A stretch of DNA of 64,000 nucleotides from GCA-003244245 sp035606945. Lineage in GTDB: Bacteria > Actinomycetota > Actinomycetes > Mycobacteriales > Pseudonocardiaceae. The stretch is taken from positions 1 to 64,000 of the forward strand of contig DATNDR010000123.1 in assembly GCA_035606945.1 (NCBI GenBank). Direction: 5' to 3'. The notes beneath the pieces are model-generated. The model had not been told where the DNA came from and ran no database searches. It saw only the letters and a program-made list of their open reading frames with translations. The translations under genes and the position numbers were made by a program. This document shows, one piece after another, positions 38,125-46,232 of this stretch (its first letter is position 1; every line of letters begins with the position of its first letter).

Positions 38125-38876
38125 CGGCGATGGCCGGCCCCGTGTGTGTCCGGCATCCGAGTCGCGCGACCGCAGTGCGCTGCACCCGCTGCGACCGTCC
38201 CGCCTGTTCGGATTGCCTGCGCGAAGCCTCGGTGGGCTATCACTGCGTGGACTGCGTCGCTGAGGGCGGTCGGTCGCAGCCGCGTACGCGCACGGTGCAG
38301 TGGCCTCAGCCGACCGGCCGGCTGCTGGTGGTCCCGGCACTGATTGTGATCAACGTGGTTATCTTCGCAGTCACCGTGCTGCAGGCAGCCAGCGTGTCAC
38401 ATAACGCCGACGCGCGGCTGTTCCAGCAGTGGGCGTTGCAACCGAGCGCGGTGGCCGACGGCGCCTGGTGGCAGCTGCTCACGTCGGGCTTCCTGCACAT
38501 CGGACCCATCCACCTGGCGTTCAACATGATCGCTCTGTGGGTGATCGGCCGGGATCTCGAGCAGGTGCTGGGTAGGGCCCGCTTCCTGGTGGTGTATCTC
38601 GTGTCGCTGCTCGGCGGCTCGCTGGTGGTCTTCCTGTTCGAGAACCCGGCAAGCCACACCGCCGGTGCGTCGGGCGCGGTGTTCGGCCTGATGGGAGGCC
38701 TCGCCGTGGTGCTGATAAAACTGCGGCTGTCCCCGCGACCGGCGCTGACGATCATCTTGTTGAACGTGGTCATCAGCGTTGCGGTGCCCAACATTTCCAT
38801 CCTTGGCCACCTTGGCGGGCTGGCCTTCGGCGCTGCGGTCACCGCCGCGATGCTCTACCTGCCCCAGCGCCGCTAA
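38121..38876 (+). CDS. Rhomboid-family intramembrane serine protease
   Basis: 251 residues. The N-terminus has a Cys/His zinc-binding segment ('CVRHPSRATAVRCTRC', 'CSDCL', 'CVDC') like a B-box. Then come six membrane segments with the catalytic Ser in 'GASGAVFGLMGG' and the catalytic His in 'LGHLGGLAFG'; 'HIGPIHLAFNM' is the typical second-helix motif. It cleaves transmembrane substrates, unknown here. It is coupled to ppiA by an ATGA overlap. Confidence 0.95.
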   Translation: MTAMAGPVCVRHPSRATAVRCTRCDRPACSDCLREASVGYHCVDCVAEGGRSQPRTRTVQWPQPTGRLLVVPALIVINVVIFAVTVLQAASVSHNADARLFQQWALQPSAVADGAWWQLLTSGFLHIGPIHLAFNMIALWVIGRDLEQVLGRARFLVVYLVSLLGGSLVVFLFENPASHTAGASGAVFGLMGGLAVVLIKLRLSPRPALTIILLNVVISVAVPNISILGHLGGLAFGAAVTAAMLYLPQRR

Positions 38877-38962
38877 TCCCCCGCGTGTCGCGCCCTGGCG
38901 CCCGGTGTGTCGGGCTGCCAGGCGCGTTGTACCGGTGTCTCAGGCGGTCTCCACGCCGGTGG

Positions 38963-38984
38963 CTGTCCACAGGGTTTATCCACA
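38963..38984. promoter_or_regulatory. Two adjacent DnaA-box-like sites
   Basis: CTGTCCACA (38963-38971) and TTATCCACA (38976-38984) lie in the same orientation, 13 bases apart. The second is a perfect classical DnaA box; the first is one base from the actinobacterial TTGTCCACA. A third, weaker site, TTATCTACA, lies at 39452-39460. They flank crgA, in a region known to be near the origin in relatives. Confidence 0.5.
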
Positions 38985-39053
38985 GTGGGGATGAATGGCA
39001 ACCATGTTGTTCGATGCTGTTCGACGCCATTCCACGTCGTGCGACCCAGGCGG

Positions 39054-39320
39054 TCAGCGCCACCGCATGGTCATCAACAGCCCGATGATCATCAAAGCGA
39101 AGCCGACCATGAAGTTCCAGTTCCCGAGGCTGTTGAGCAGGGGAATCCTGTCGATAGCGAGGTAATTGACCACCAGCCACAGCAAGCCGAGCAGCATCGT
39201 CCCCAGCATGACGCCGACATAAAGCGGGTGGGAGGGACCTGCTACGTGGACTTTCGCCGGGCCGATCGCCTCGGCCGGCGGGGTGTAGACCGACTTCTTG
39301 CGGACTTTCGACTTGGGCAT
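39054..39320 (-). CDS. crgA: Cell division protein CrgA
   Basis: 88 residues from ATG 39320. Basic N-terminus 'PKSKVRKKSVYTPP', then two membrane helices ('VGVMLGTMLLGLLWLVVNYL' and 'FMVGFALMIIGLLMT') joined by 'LGNWN'. This is the CrgA layout; CrgA links FtsZ with the septal synthesis proteins in actinobacteria. Its place near the pknB/pbpA operon is conserved. Confidence 0.95.
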   Translation of the reverse strand: MPKSKVRKKSVYTPPAEAIGPAKVHVAGPSHPLYVGVMLGTMLLGLLWLVVNYLAIDRIPLLNSLGNWNFMVGFALMIIGLLMTMRWR

Positions 39321-39509
39321 GGTCGTTTTCCTCGTCTGGCGGGCGGCGCTGCTGAACACGGTAACCTAACGCGGCCGCAGGCCGGCACGGGTGGCCGGAC
39401 TGCCACCCGGCCGCGGGCTGTCAGCCCCCGTGTGGCCCGGCCACCGATGAGTTATCTACACCCACTACGGTCTGGCGTGCCCGGCCCGCTGTGCCCGTGA
39501 GGAGGTTTC

Positions 39510-40322
39510 GTGAGCCATGTGCTGACCCGGACAAGGCGCTCCCGATCTCCACTCCGGCGTCCTGATCCGGCGCGAACGGCGATCCGCGGAATCGGTGAGT
39601 TGCTGCTGACGGTAGGGCTGGTGGTCCTGCTGTTCGTGTTCTACGAGGCTTACTTCACCAACTGGTCGTCGGCCGAGAAGCAGCGCCAGGCCACCGCCAA
39701 GCTGGACGACATCTGGCACAACGGACGTGGCCTGGTGGATCGGCCGGTCAACGGCGCGGGTATCGCCAAGCTGTACATCCCGGCGTTCGGGCCGGATTTC
39801 GTCTTCACCGTGCTGGAGGGCACCGACCCAGGCACCTTGGAAGCTGGCCCCGGCCATTACCTGGGCACTGCACCCCCCGGGGAAGTGGGCAACTTCGCGG
39901 TGGCCGGACACCGCGTGGGCAAGGGCTCGCCCTTCAACTCCGTGGATCAGCTGTCGTCCTGCGACGCCATCGTCGTGGAGACCGCTGATCATTGGTACGT
40001 CTACCGGGTTCTGCCCCTTCAAAGCGAGTTGGCCGGGTGGTCGGCGGGAAAGGGAACGCAGCAGCAGTGCCGGGGTGTCGAACCACTACCGGGGCGCTAC
40101 ACCAACGTGGTGGGTAAGGCGGTCGTGCTGCCGTCGCAGGTCGAAGTGATCGCTCCGGTACCGGGTCACCCCGGTCGGGCGCCCTCGAGCCGGCTGATCA
40201 CTCTCACGACGTGTCATCCGCAGTTCTCCGCCAGTCACCGACTCGTCGTGCACGGCGTCCTGGTTGCGTCGTACCGCAAGGTCGAGGGGCAACGTCCCGC
40301 CGAGCTCACCGCAGCCGCCTGA
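39510..40322 (+). CDS. Class E sortase
   Basis: 270 residues. One N-terminal membrane helix (about 28-46) is followed by a sortase domain with His134 ('VAGHRVGKG'), Cys235 ('LTTCHPQ') and Arg244 ('SHRLVVHG'), the complete catalytic triad. Class E sortases anchor LAxTG proteins to the wall; the protein at 34665-36119 has an LAETG signal and is a likely substrate. GTG 39510 follows GAGGAGG. Confidence 0.95.
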   Translation: MSHVLTRTRRSRSPLRRPDPARTAIRGIGELLLTVGLVVLLFVFYEAYFTNWSSAEKQRQATAKLDDIWHNGRGLVDRPVNGAGIAKLYIPAFGPDFVFTVLEGTDPGTLEAGPGHYLGTAPPGEVGNFAVAGHRVGKGSPFNSVDQLSSCDAIVVETADHWYVYRVLPLQSELAGWSAGKGTQQQCRGVEPLPGRYTNVVGKAVVLPSQVEVIAPVPGHPGRAPSSRLITLTTCHPQFSASHRLVVHGVLVASYRKVEGQRPAELTAAA

Positions 40323-40332
40323 GGAGGTTCAT

Positions 40333-40491
40333 GTGTACAGCTGGATTTGGCGGCACCTGCCCGGCTTGCCGGCGGTCAAGGCTCTGCAGGCACTGGTCCT
40401 GGTCGCGGCGGTGGTGGCACTGCTGTTGTTCGTGGTGTTCCCGTGGGCTGAGCCCCGGCTGCCGTTCAATGACGTGACAGCGGGATCGTGA
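40333..40491 (+). CDS. Small membrane protein downstream of the sortase
   Basis: About 52 residues from GTG 40333, with GAGGAGG five bases upstream. It has one hydrophobic helix ('ALVLVAAVVALLLFVVFPW'). It lies 10 bases after the sortase stop and is probably co-transcribed with it. The reading frame is supported by the strong binding site; an overlapping ATG at 40331 is in another frame and gives an unlikely protein. Confidence 0.7.
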   Translation: MYSWIWRHLPGLPAVKALQALVLVAAVVALLLFVVFPWAEPRLPFNDVTAGS

Positions 40492-40544
40492 CAGCGGGAT
40501 CGTGAGGCGGCGCCGTGGTAGCGGGGCCAGCTACCCTGGCTGCC

Positions 40545-41189
40545 GTGCGCATTCTGGTGATCGATAACTACGATAGTTTCGTCTACAACCTCGTGCAGTA
40601 TCTGGCGCAGCTGGGCGCCGAGTGCGTGGTGCGGCGCAACGATGCGGTGCAGCCCGGTGACATCGCGGCCGCGGACGGGGTGCTGATCAGTCCCGGTCCC
40701 GGTACGCCGGAGCGCGCCGGCGCGAGCATGGACGTCGTCCGCGACTGTGCTGAGCGCGGCCGTGCGTTGCTCGGCGTGTGCCTCGGCCACCAGGCGATCG
40801 GGGCGGTCTGGGGAGCCACCGTGGCACGCGCTCCGGAGCTGCTGCACGGCAAGACTTCTGAGGTGCACCACAACGGCGCTGCGGTGCTCGCCGGATTGCC
40901 GCAGCCGTTCATCGCCACCCGCTATCACTCGCTGACCGTGCTGCCCGAGACCATCCCCGACGAGCTCGAGGTCACCGGTCGTACCGCGTCGGGGATTGTG
41001 ATGGCGATGCGGCACCGCGAGCTGCCGGTGCATGGGGTGCAGTTCCACCCGGAGTCGGTACTCACCGACGGCGGGCACCGGCTGCTGGCAAACTGGCTGC
41101 GGATCGCGGGCGCCGAGGTGGACGGGTCGCGGGTACTCGAGCTCGAGACCGGCATGCGCAAGCTCGCCTCCGCCGCCCTAGTGCGCTGA
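40545..41189 (+). CDS. trpG: Anthranilate/aminodeoxychorismate synthase, glutamine amidotransferase subunit
   Basis: About 214 residues, starting 'RILVIDNYDSFVYNL' after GTG 40545 (the open frame runs back to 40515). Class I amidotransferase with the nucleophile in 'GVCLGHQAIG' and the His-x-Glu pair in 'GVQFHPESVLT'. It supplies ammonia to the chorismate-using subunit for tryptophan or folate synthesis; the two roles cannot be separated by sequence. Its position between crgA and pknB matches mycobacterial trpG. Confidence 0.93.
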   Translation: MRILVIDNYDSFVYNLVQYLAQLGAECVVRRNDAVQPGDIAAADGVLISPGPGTPERAGASMDVVRDCAERGRALLGVCLGHQAIGAVWGATVARAPELLHGKTSEVHHNGAAVLAGLPQPFIATRYHSLTVLPETIPDELEVTGRTASGIVMAMRHRELPVHGVQFHPESVLTDGGHRLLANWLRIAGAEVDGSRVLELETGMRKLASAALVR

Positions 41190-41198
41190 CCCACACGG

Positions 41199-43145
41199 TC
41201 AGCCGCCGCCGAACCCGGGGGTTTCGAAGATCGGGCTGCTGGTGGTGGTGGTGCTGGTCGGGGTGTTGTCCCGACCGATGGTGACGGTGATGGTCTGGTC
41301 ACGGGTGAAGCCGGTGCCCGCCGGCACATCCTGCGCGACGATGAGGCCGACCTGAGTGGGATCGTTCACCTGCGTGAAGACCTCATGAAGGGTGCCGGTC
41401 CAACCCAGCCTTTGCAGGGTAGCCAGTGCCTGGGTCTCCGTGAGTCCATGCAGGTTGGGCATCTGGGCCTGGTTTCCTCGCGACACCGTGAGGGTCACCG
41501 TGCTACCGGCCTTGACGGTGGTGCCACCTGCCGGGTTCTGCTTGAGGACCTGACCACGCTGTACCGCGGAGTCGACCTCCTGGATCTGCGCGGTGAGGTG
41601 GGCCACGGCGATGTTGCGCTGAGCTTGCTCGACGTTGGTACCCACGACGTCGGGCACGCCGAAGGTCTCCGGTGGCACCCCGACGGTGATCGTGACCGAC
41701 TTGCCCTTGGCCAGCTTGCGGCCGGCAGGTGGGTCCTGGACCTGCACCCGGCCGACATCCTTGTCGTCCTGGACGACCTGCTGGCGCTGGTCCGGCGAGA
41801 GCACCAGGCCTACCTGCTGCAGTGAAGCCTGGGCCTGGGTGCGGTCGAGCCCCAGCAGGTTGGGTATCTCCACCTCGGCGGGGCCGGCGCCGATGTCCAG
41901 CCGGACCGTGGTGCCCTTCACCGCCTGTCCGGCCGGATTCATCGCCACCACCCGCTCAAGGTCCTGCGGGGTTGATTCGACGGGATGGCGCTCGGTCTGG
42001 AAACCGGCGGCGTTGAGCGCTTGCTCGGCTTGCGGCACTGGCTGGCCGACGACATTGGGCACCGGGATCGGTTTGGGTCCGCCGCCGAAGACGTCGGTGA
42101 ACAGCAGCAGGATCATTCCGATGATGGCGGCGACCACCACCGTGGTAAGGACTCCGAGGCCGCGCCCGGACCGCCGCCCCTCGATCGGCCCACCGGCGGG
42201 CTCGGCGCGCCGCCGACCCGCTCGGGTGGCACGTATGGCCACGGTGGGGCCCGAGTCGAGCATGAGATCGCGGTCGGCGTCGGTCATGACCACCGGCGCC
42301 AGTTGCCGTTGCCCCTTGAGCACGCGGACCAGATCCGAGCGCATCTCCGCAGCGGACTGGTAACGGTTCGCCGGATTCTTGCTCATCGCCTTGAGCACCA
42401 CCGCATCGAGTGCGGGGGATACGTCCGGGTTCTGGTGCGACGGGGGTGCGGGGTCTTCGCGAACGTGCTGGTAGGCCACCGCGACGGGAGAATCGCCGGT
42501 GAACGGAGGTTCACCGGCGATCAGCTCGTAAAGCACGCATCCGGCGGCGTAGACGTCCGACCGGGCGTCCACCATCTCGCCACGGGCCTGCTCGGGGGAC
42601 AGGTACTGGGCAGTACCGACCACCGCTGCGGTCTGGGTCACACCCTGCCCGTCGGCCAGTGCCCTGGCGATGCCGAAGTCCATTACCTTGACGGCGCCAG
42701 CATTATTGATCATGATATTGGCCGGCTTGACGTCCCGGTGGATGATGCCGTTGCGGTGGCTGAAGTCCAGGGCTGCACAGACGTCGGCCATCGTCTCCAT
42801 CGCCCGCTCTTCGTCCAGCGGGCCCTCAGTCTTGACGATGTCGCGCAGGGTGCGGCCGTCGACGAACTCCATCACGATATAGGGCAACGGGCCGTACTCC
42901 GACACCGTCTCGCCGGTGTCGTAGACCGCCACGATCGCCGGGTGATTCAGCGCGGCGGCGTTTTGTGCCTCACGGCGGAAGCGATGCTGGAACTGGGGAT
43001 CCCGGGCGAGGTCGGCGCGCAGCACTTTGACGGCGACGTCGCGGCCGAGCCGGACATCGCGCCCGCGGTGTACCTCGGACATGCCGCCGTAGCCGAGCGT
43101 CTCGCCCAGCTCGTAGCGATCCGACAGTAACCGGGGAATGGTCAT
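41199..43145 (-). CDS. pknB: Serine/threonine protein kinase PknB with four PASTA domains
   Basis: About 648 residues from ATG 43145, the start that aligns with mycobacterial PknB ('LSDRYELGETLGYGGMSEVH'). The kinase domain has the ATP Lys40, 'HRDVKPANIM', 'DFGIARA' and a Thr-rich activation loop. A juxtamembrane region and one membrane helix ('LGVLTTVVVAAIIGMILLLF') lead to four PASTA repeats that sense muropeptides or lipid II outside, then a Thr/Ser tail. It controls wall growth and division. It is the last gene of the pstP-rodA-pbpA-pknA-pknB run. Confidence 0.97.
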   Translation of the reverse strand: MTIPRLLSDRYELGETLGYGGMSEVHRGRDVRLGRDVAVKVLRADLARDPQFQHRFRREAQNAAALNHPAIVAVYDTGETVSEYGPLPYIVMEFVDGRTLRDIVKTEGPLDEERAMETMADVCAALDFSHRNGIIHRDVKPANIMINNAGAVKVMDFGIARALADGQGVTQTAAVVGTAQYLSPEQARGEMVDARSDVYAAGCVLYELIAGEPPFTGDSPVAVAYQHVREDPAPPSHQNPDVSPALDAVVLKAMSKNPANRYQSAAEMRSDLVRVLKGQRQLAPVVMTDADRDLMLDSGPTVAIRATRAGRRRAEPAGGPIEGRRSGRGLGVLTTVVVAAIIGMILLLFTDVFGGGPKPIPVPNVVGQPVPQAEQALNAAGFQTERHPVESTPQDLERVVAMNPAGQAVKGTTVRLDIGAGPAEVEIPNLLGLDRTQAQASLQQVGLVLSPDQRQQVVQDDKDVGRVQVQDPPAGRKLAKGKSVTITVGVPPETFGVPDVVGTNVEQAQRNIAVAHLTAQIQEVDSAVQRGQVLKQNPAGGTTVKAGSTVTLTVSRGNQAQMPNLHGLTETQALATLQRLGWTGTLHEVFTQVNDPTQVGLIVAQDVPAGTGFTRDQTITVTIGRDNTPTSTTTTSSPIFETPGFGGG

Positions 43146-43285
43146 TGCTGCGCCGTCCCGCTCGTCGTTTGAAACCCGCATGGTGTCCGAGTCCCTGGCC
43201 GTGGCCGTGTCGATGGCCGTGTCGGGGCCCAGGTCCGGGCCTATCATGCCCCCCTTCCGGCTGTCACCTGACAGGTGTCGACCGC

Positions 43286-44674
43286 TCACTTTCCCCTCCG
43301 GCAGGTCAGCTCGAGGGTCGATCCGCGGGCCACGAAACCGGTCAGCGGGTCGACGCCGATGATCCGGCACTGCGAGCGCAGATCCGGATCGACCTGCTCG
43401 CCGTTGTCGTCGACGACTCGCGGTATCAGGCCACGGAACTTCGCGGCGACCACGGCGTCGCTTCCCGAGTGACCCCAGTAATCGGTCGGAATGATGAGCA
43501 CCTCCGGGGGCGCGTCGTCGGAGTTATTCGACTCCGGGACAGGTTGCGCCTTCGTGAGTTCCTGCGCGTACGGATCTGGAATCGCCGGCGGCGCGGGGGC
43601 GCTGACGACCTCGGTACCACTTGCTGTCCCAGCGGGCACGGCCGGCGGCGTGGTCGGCGCATGCAACGCGTCGCGGGCCAGGTAGCCGCCGAGCACCAAC
43701 ACCAATGCGCCGAGCGCGGTGAGCGCGATCCGTCCAGATCGACGACCTTCGGCGTGGACCGGACGCGGCAGCACGGCAGTCGGAGACGGGTGGTTGGTGA
43801 CCGCCGGCGGAGCCGGCAGTCCAACCGTTGTCACGGGTGGCAGTCCCCGGCCGCCTCGCACCGCGGCGGCAGCTGCGGCGAACTCACCGCCGGTACGGTA
43901 GCGCCGGCACGGGTCCTTCACCAGCGCGGACTCGATCAGCGTCCGGGTTGTCGGGGGGACGTCCGCGGGAAGCGGCGGGGGTTGGTGATGGATGTGCATC
44001 ATGGCGACGCTGACCGCGTTGTCGGCCGAGAACGGGCGGTGCCCCGCCAGGCACTCGTAGCCGACCACTGCCAGCGAGTAGACGTCACCGGCCGGGCCGG
44101 TCTCGTTACCGGCAGCCCGCTCGGGAGCGATGTAGTGCGCGGTGCCCAGGACCATTCCGTTGCGCGTCATGGGGACGGCGTCGACCGCTTTGGCGATGCC
44201 GAAATCGGTGAGTTTCACCGTGCCGGCCGGCGTGATCAGAATGTTCGCCGGCTTGATATCGCGATGCACCACACCGCGCTCGTGCGCCGCCTGCAGCGCA
44301 CGGCCGGCCTGTTCCAGGATGTCGAGGGTGCGGTCGGCGCCCAGGCGGGTCTGCCGGGCCAGAATCGCGTCCAGCGGTTCCCCGGCCACCAGCTCCATCA
44401 CCAGGTAGGCCACGTTCGGGTCGTTTCCCGCCTCGCCGTAATCGTGTACCGCCGCGATTCCCGGATGGTTCAGCGCCGCGGTCATCCGGGCCTCGGCCTG
44501 GAATCGTTGCCGGAACTCGGCGTCGCCGGACAGCTCCGGCTTGAGCACCTTGACAGCGACCGGGCGGTCCAGCCGGGTGTCGTCAGCCTGCCACACCTCG
44601 CCCATCCCGCCGACGGCGATTCGCCGGCCCAGCCGGTACCGCCGCGCCAGCATCTGCCCGCTGCTCAATCCCAT
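43286..44674 (-). CDS. pknA: Serine/threonine protein kinase PknA with extra extracytoplasmic domain
   Basis: About 462 residues from ATG 44674; the longer open frame would overlap pbpA. The kinase domain has the ATP Lys42, 'HRDIKPANIL' and 'DFGIAKAV'. After a linker and membrane helix ('IALTALGALVLVLGGYLA') there are about 100 residues outside, ending in a PASTA-like segment ('PRVVDDNGEQVDPDL', 'GSTLELTCRRG'). Mycobacterial PknA has only a short outer tail, so this is a difference. It acts with PknB on division proteins. Confidence 0.95.
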   Translation of the reverse strand: MGLSSGQMLARRYRLGRRIAVGGMGEVWQADDTRLDRPVAVKVLKPELSGDAEFRQRFQAEARMTAALNHPGIAAVHDYGEAGNDPNVAYLVMELVAGEPLDAILARQTRLGADRTLDILEQAGRALQAAHERGVVHRDIKPANILITPAGTVKLTDFGIAKAVDAVPMTRNGMVLGTAHYIAPERAAGNETGPAGDVYSLAVVGYECLAGHRPFSADNAVSVAMMHIHHQPPPLPADVPPTTRTLIESALVKDPCRRYRTGGEFAAAAAAVRGGRGLPPVTTVGLPAPPAVTNHPSPTAVLPRPVHAEGRRSGRIALTALGALVLVLGGYLARDALHAPTTPPAVPAGTASGTEVVSAPAPPAIPDPYAQELTKAQPVPESNNSDDAPPEVLIIPTDYWGHSGSDAVVAAKFRGLIPRVVDDNGEQVDPDLRSQCRIIGVDPLTGFVARGSTLELTCRRGK

Positions 44675-44756
44675 ATGGCCACCACATGGGGAATCGTCCG
44701 CGGCGTCGGAGTTGTTGCCGAGTTCGGCAACAATAAGGCGGTCAGCATCCCCGCCA

Positions 44757-46232
44757 TCAGTGGCCTCCTTGCAGGGCGGCACCGATGACGGCCCGCCCGA
44801 TCGGTGCGGCCAGCGAACCGCCGGTTGCCTCGAGGTTGCGGTCTCCACCGTCCTCGACCACCACCGCGATGGCTACCTGCGGATTATCGGCAGGGGCGAA
44901 AGCTACATACCAGCCGTGCGGCGGGGTGTTCTTGGGGTCGGCGCCGTGTTCCGCGGTGCCGGTCTTCGCGGCGATCGTGATCCCATTGATCTTGCCGTCG
45001 TTGCGGTAGCTGTTCTCGGCGGCGACCATCATGTCCCTGATCTGGGAGGCGGTGAACCGCGACATCGCGGTCCCGGCCTGCTCCGGCACGAAACTCTCCA
45101 GCACGGACAGGTCCGGAGCCAGCAGATTGCGCACCAGCTGGGGTTTCATCCGCACCCCGCCGTTGGCGATGGTGGCCGCGATCATCGCGTTCTGCAATGG
45201 GGTGAGCGCCACATCGCGCTGCCCGATGCCGGACTGCTGCAAGCTGGGGATGTCGGGAATGGCGCCCACCGTGGACGGGGCCACCGGGATGGGGATGGTG
45301 AGGTCCTGCTGCCCGATGCCGAAGGCTTGGGCCTGCTTGCGCAGTTGGTTCTCGCCGACGATGGTGGCCAGCTGGGCGAAGGCGGTGTTGCAGGAGCGGA
45401 CCAGCGCCTGGGTCAGCGTGGCCGTAGCACCGCCACCGCAGGGTTGGTCGGCGAAGTTGTGCAGCAACGTGGTGGTGCCCTGCAGCTGCAACGCAGGCGC
45501 CGCCGTGAGCGGGGTATTCGGGGTCGCTCTCCCGGATTCCAGGGCGGCCGCGGTGACCACCAGCTTGAACGTCGACCCCGGCGGGTAGGTCGCGGCGACC
45601 GCACGGTTGGTCAGCGGGGAATGGCGTTTCGGTGCAGTGTCTTCGTTCCAGGCGGCTTCCTGCACCGCGCCATCGTGTGACGACAGCCGGTTCGGGTCGT
45701 AGGACGGGGTGGAGACCATCGCCAGGATCTCGCCGGTGCTCGGCTTGATCGCCACCACTGCGCCGGTGTAGCCGCGTCGGGTCAGCCCGTCGTAGGCGGC
45801 CTTCTGGACCGCCGGGTTGATGGTGAGCCCGACGCTGCCCCCGCTGGGAGCCCGTCCGGTGATCAGGTCGGAGATCCGCCGCACGAACAGCCGGCCGTCG
45901 GAGCCGTTGAGCACCGCGTCCATCGCGTTCTCTATGCCGCCTGCGCCGTAGCGCAGCGAGTAGTACCCGGTGACCGGCGCGTACAGCGGGCCGTTGAGGT
46001 AGGTGCGTAAGAACCGCAGCTGCCCACCGGTCTCCACCGAGTTGGCCACCGGCAGCCCGCCCGCGATGATCTGGCCACGCTGGCGGCTGTACTCGTCGAG
46101 CAGCACCCGCCGGTTTCGCGGGTCGGTGCGGTAATCCTCCGCGCTGACCACCTGGATGTAGGTGGCATTGGCCAGCAGCAGGACGATCATGCCGATGACG
46201 GCCAGCGCGACCCGGCGAAGCGGTGTGTTCAC
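44757..46232 (-). CDS. pbpA: Class B penicillin-binding protein PbpA (transpeptidase)
   Basis: 491 residues. One N-terminal membrane helix, then a linker domain and the transpeptidase with Ser220 in 'STFK', 'SCN' and 'KTGT'. The size matches mycobacterial PbpA. It cross-links peptidoglycan with the SEDS protein encoded just upstream; the GTG start overlaps the rodA stop (GTGA), so the polymerase and transpeptidase are made together. Confidence 0.96.
   Translation of the reverse strand: MNTPLRRVALAVIGMIVLLLANATYIQVVSAEDYRTDPRNRRVLLDEYSRQRGQIIAGGLPVANSVETGGQLRFLRTYLNGPLYAPVTGYYSLRYGAGGIENAMDAVLNGSDGRLFVRRISDLITGRAPSGGSVGLTINPAVQKAAYDGLTRRGYTGAVVAIKPSTGEILAMVSTPSYDPNRLSSHDGAVQEAAWNEDTAPKRHSPLTNRAVAATYPPGSTFKLVVTAAALESGRATPNTPLTAAPALQLQGTTTLLHNFADQPCGGGATATLTQALVRSCNTAFAQLATIVGENQLRKQAQAFGIGQQDLTIPIPVAPSTVGAIPDIPSLQQSGIGQRDVALTPLQNAMIAATIANGGVRMKPQLVRNLLAPDLSVLESFVPEQAGTAMSRFTASQIRDMMVAAENSYRNDGKINGITIAAKTGTAEHGADPKNTPPHGWYVAFAPADNPQVAIAVVVEDGGDRNLEATGGSLAAPIGRAVIGAALQGGH

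Noticed and set aside
43145..44788. A 547-codon plus-strand frame across pknA
   Set aside because: It is antisense to the PknA kinase domain with a composition typical of reverse shadows.
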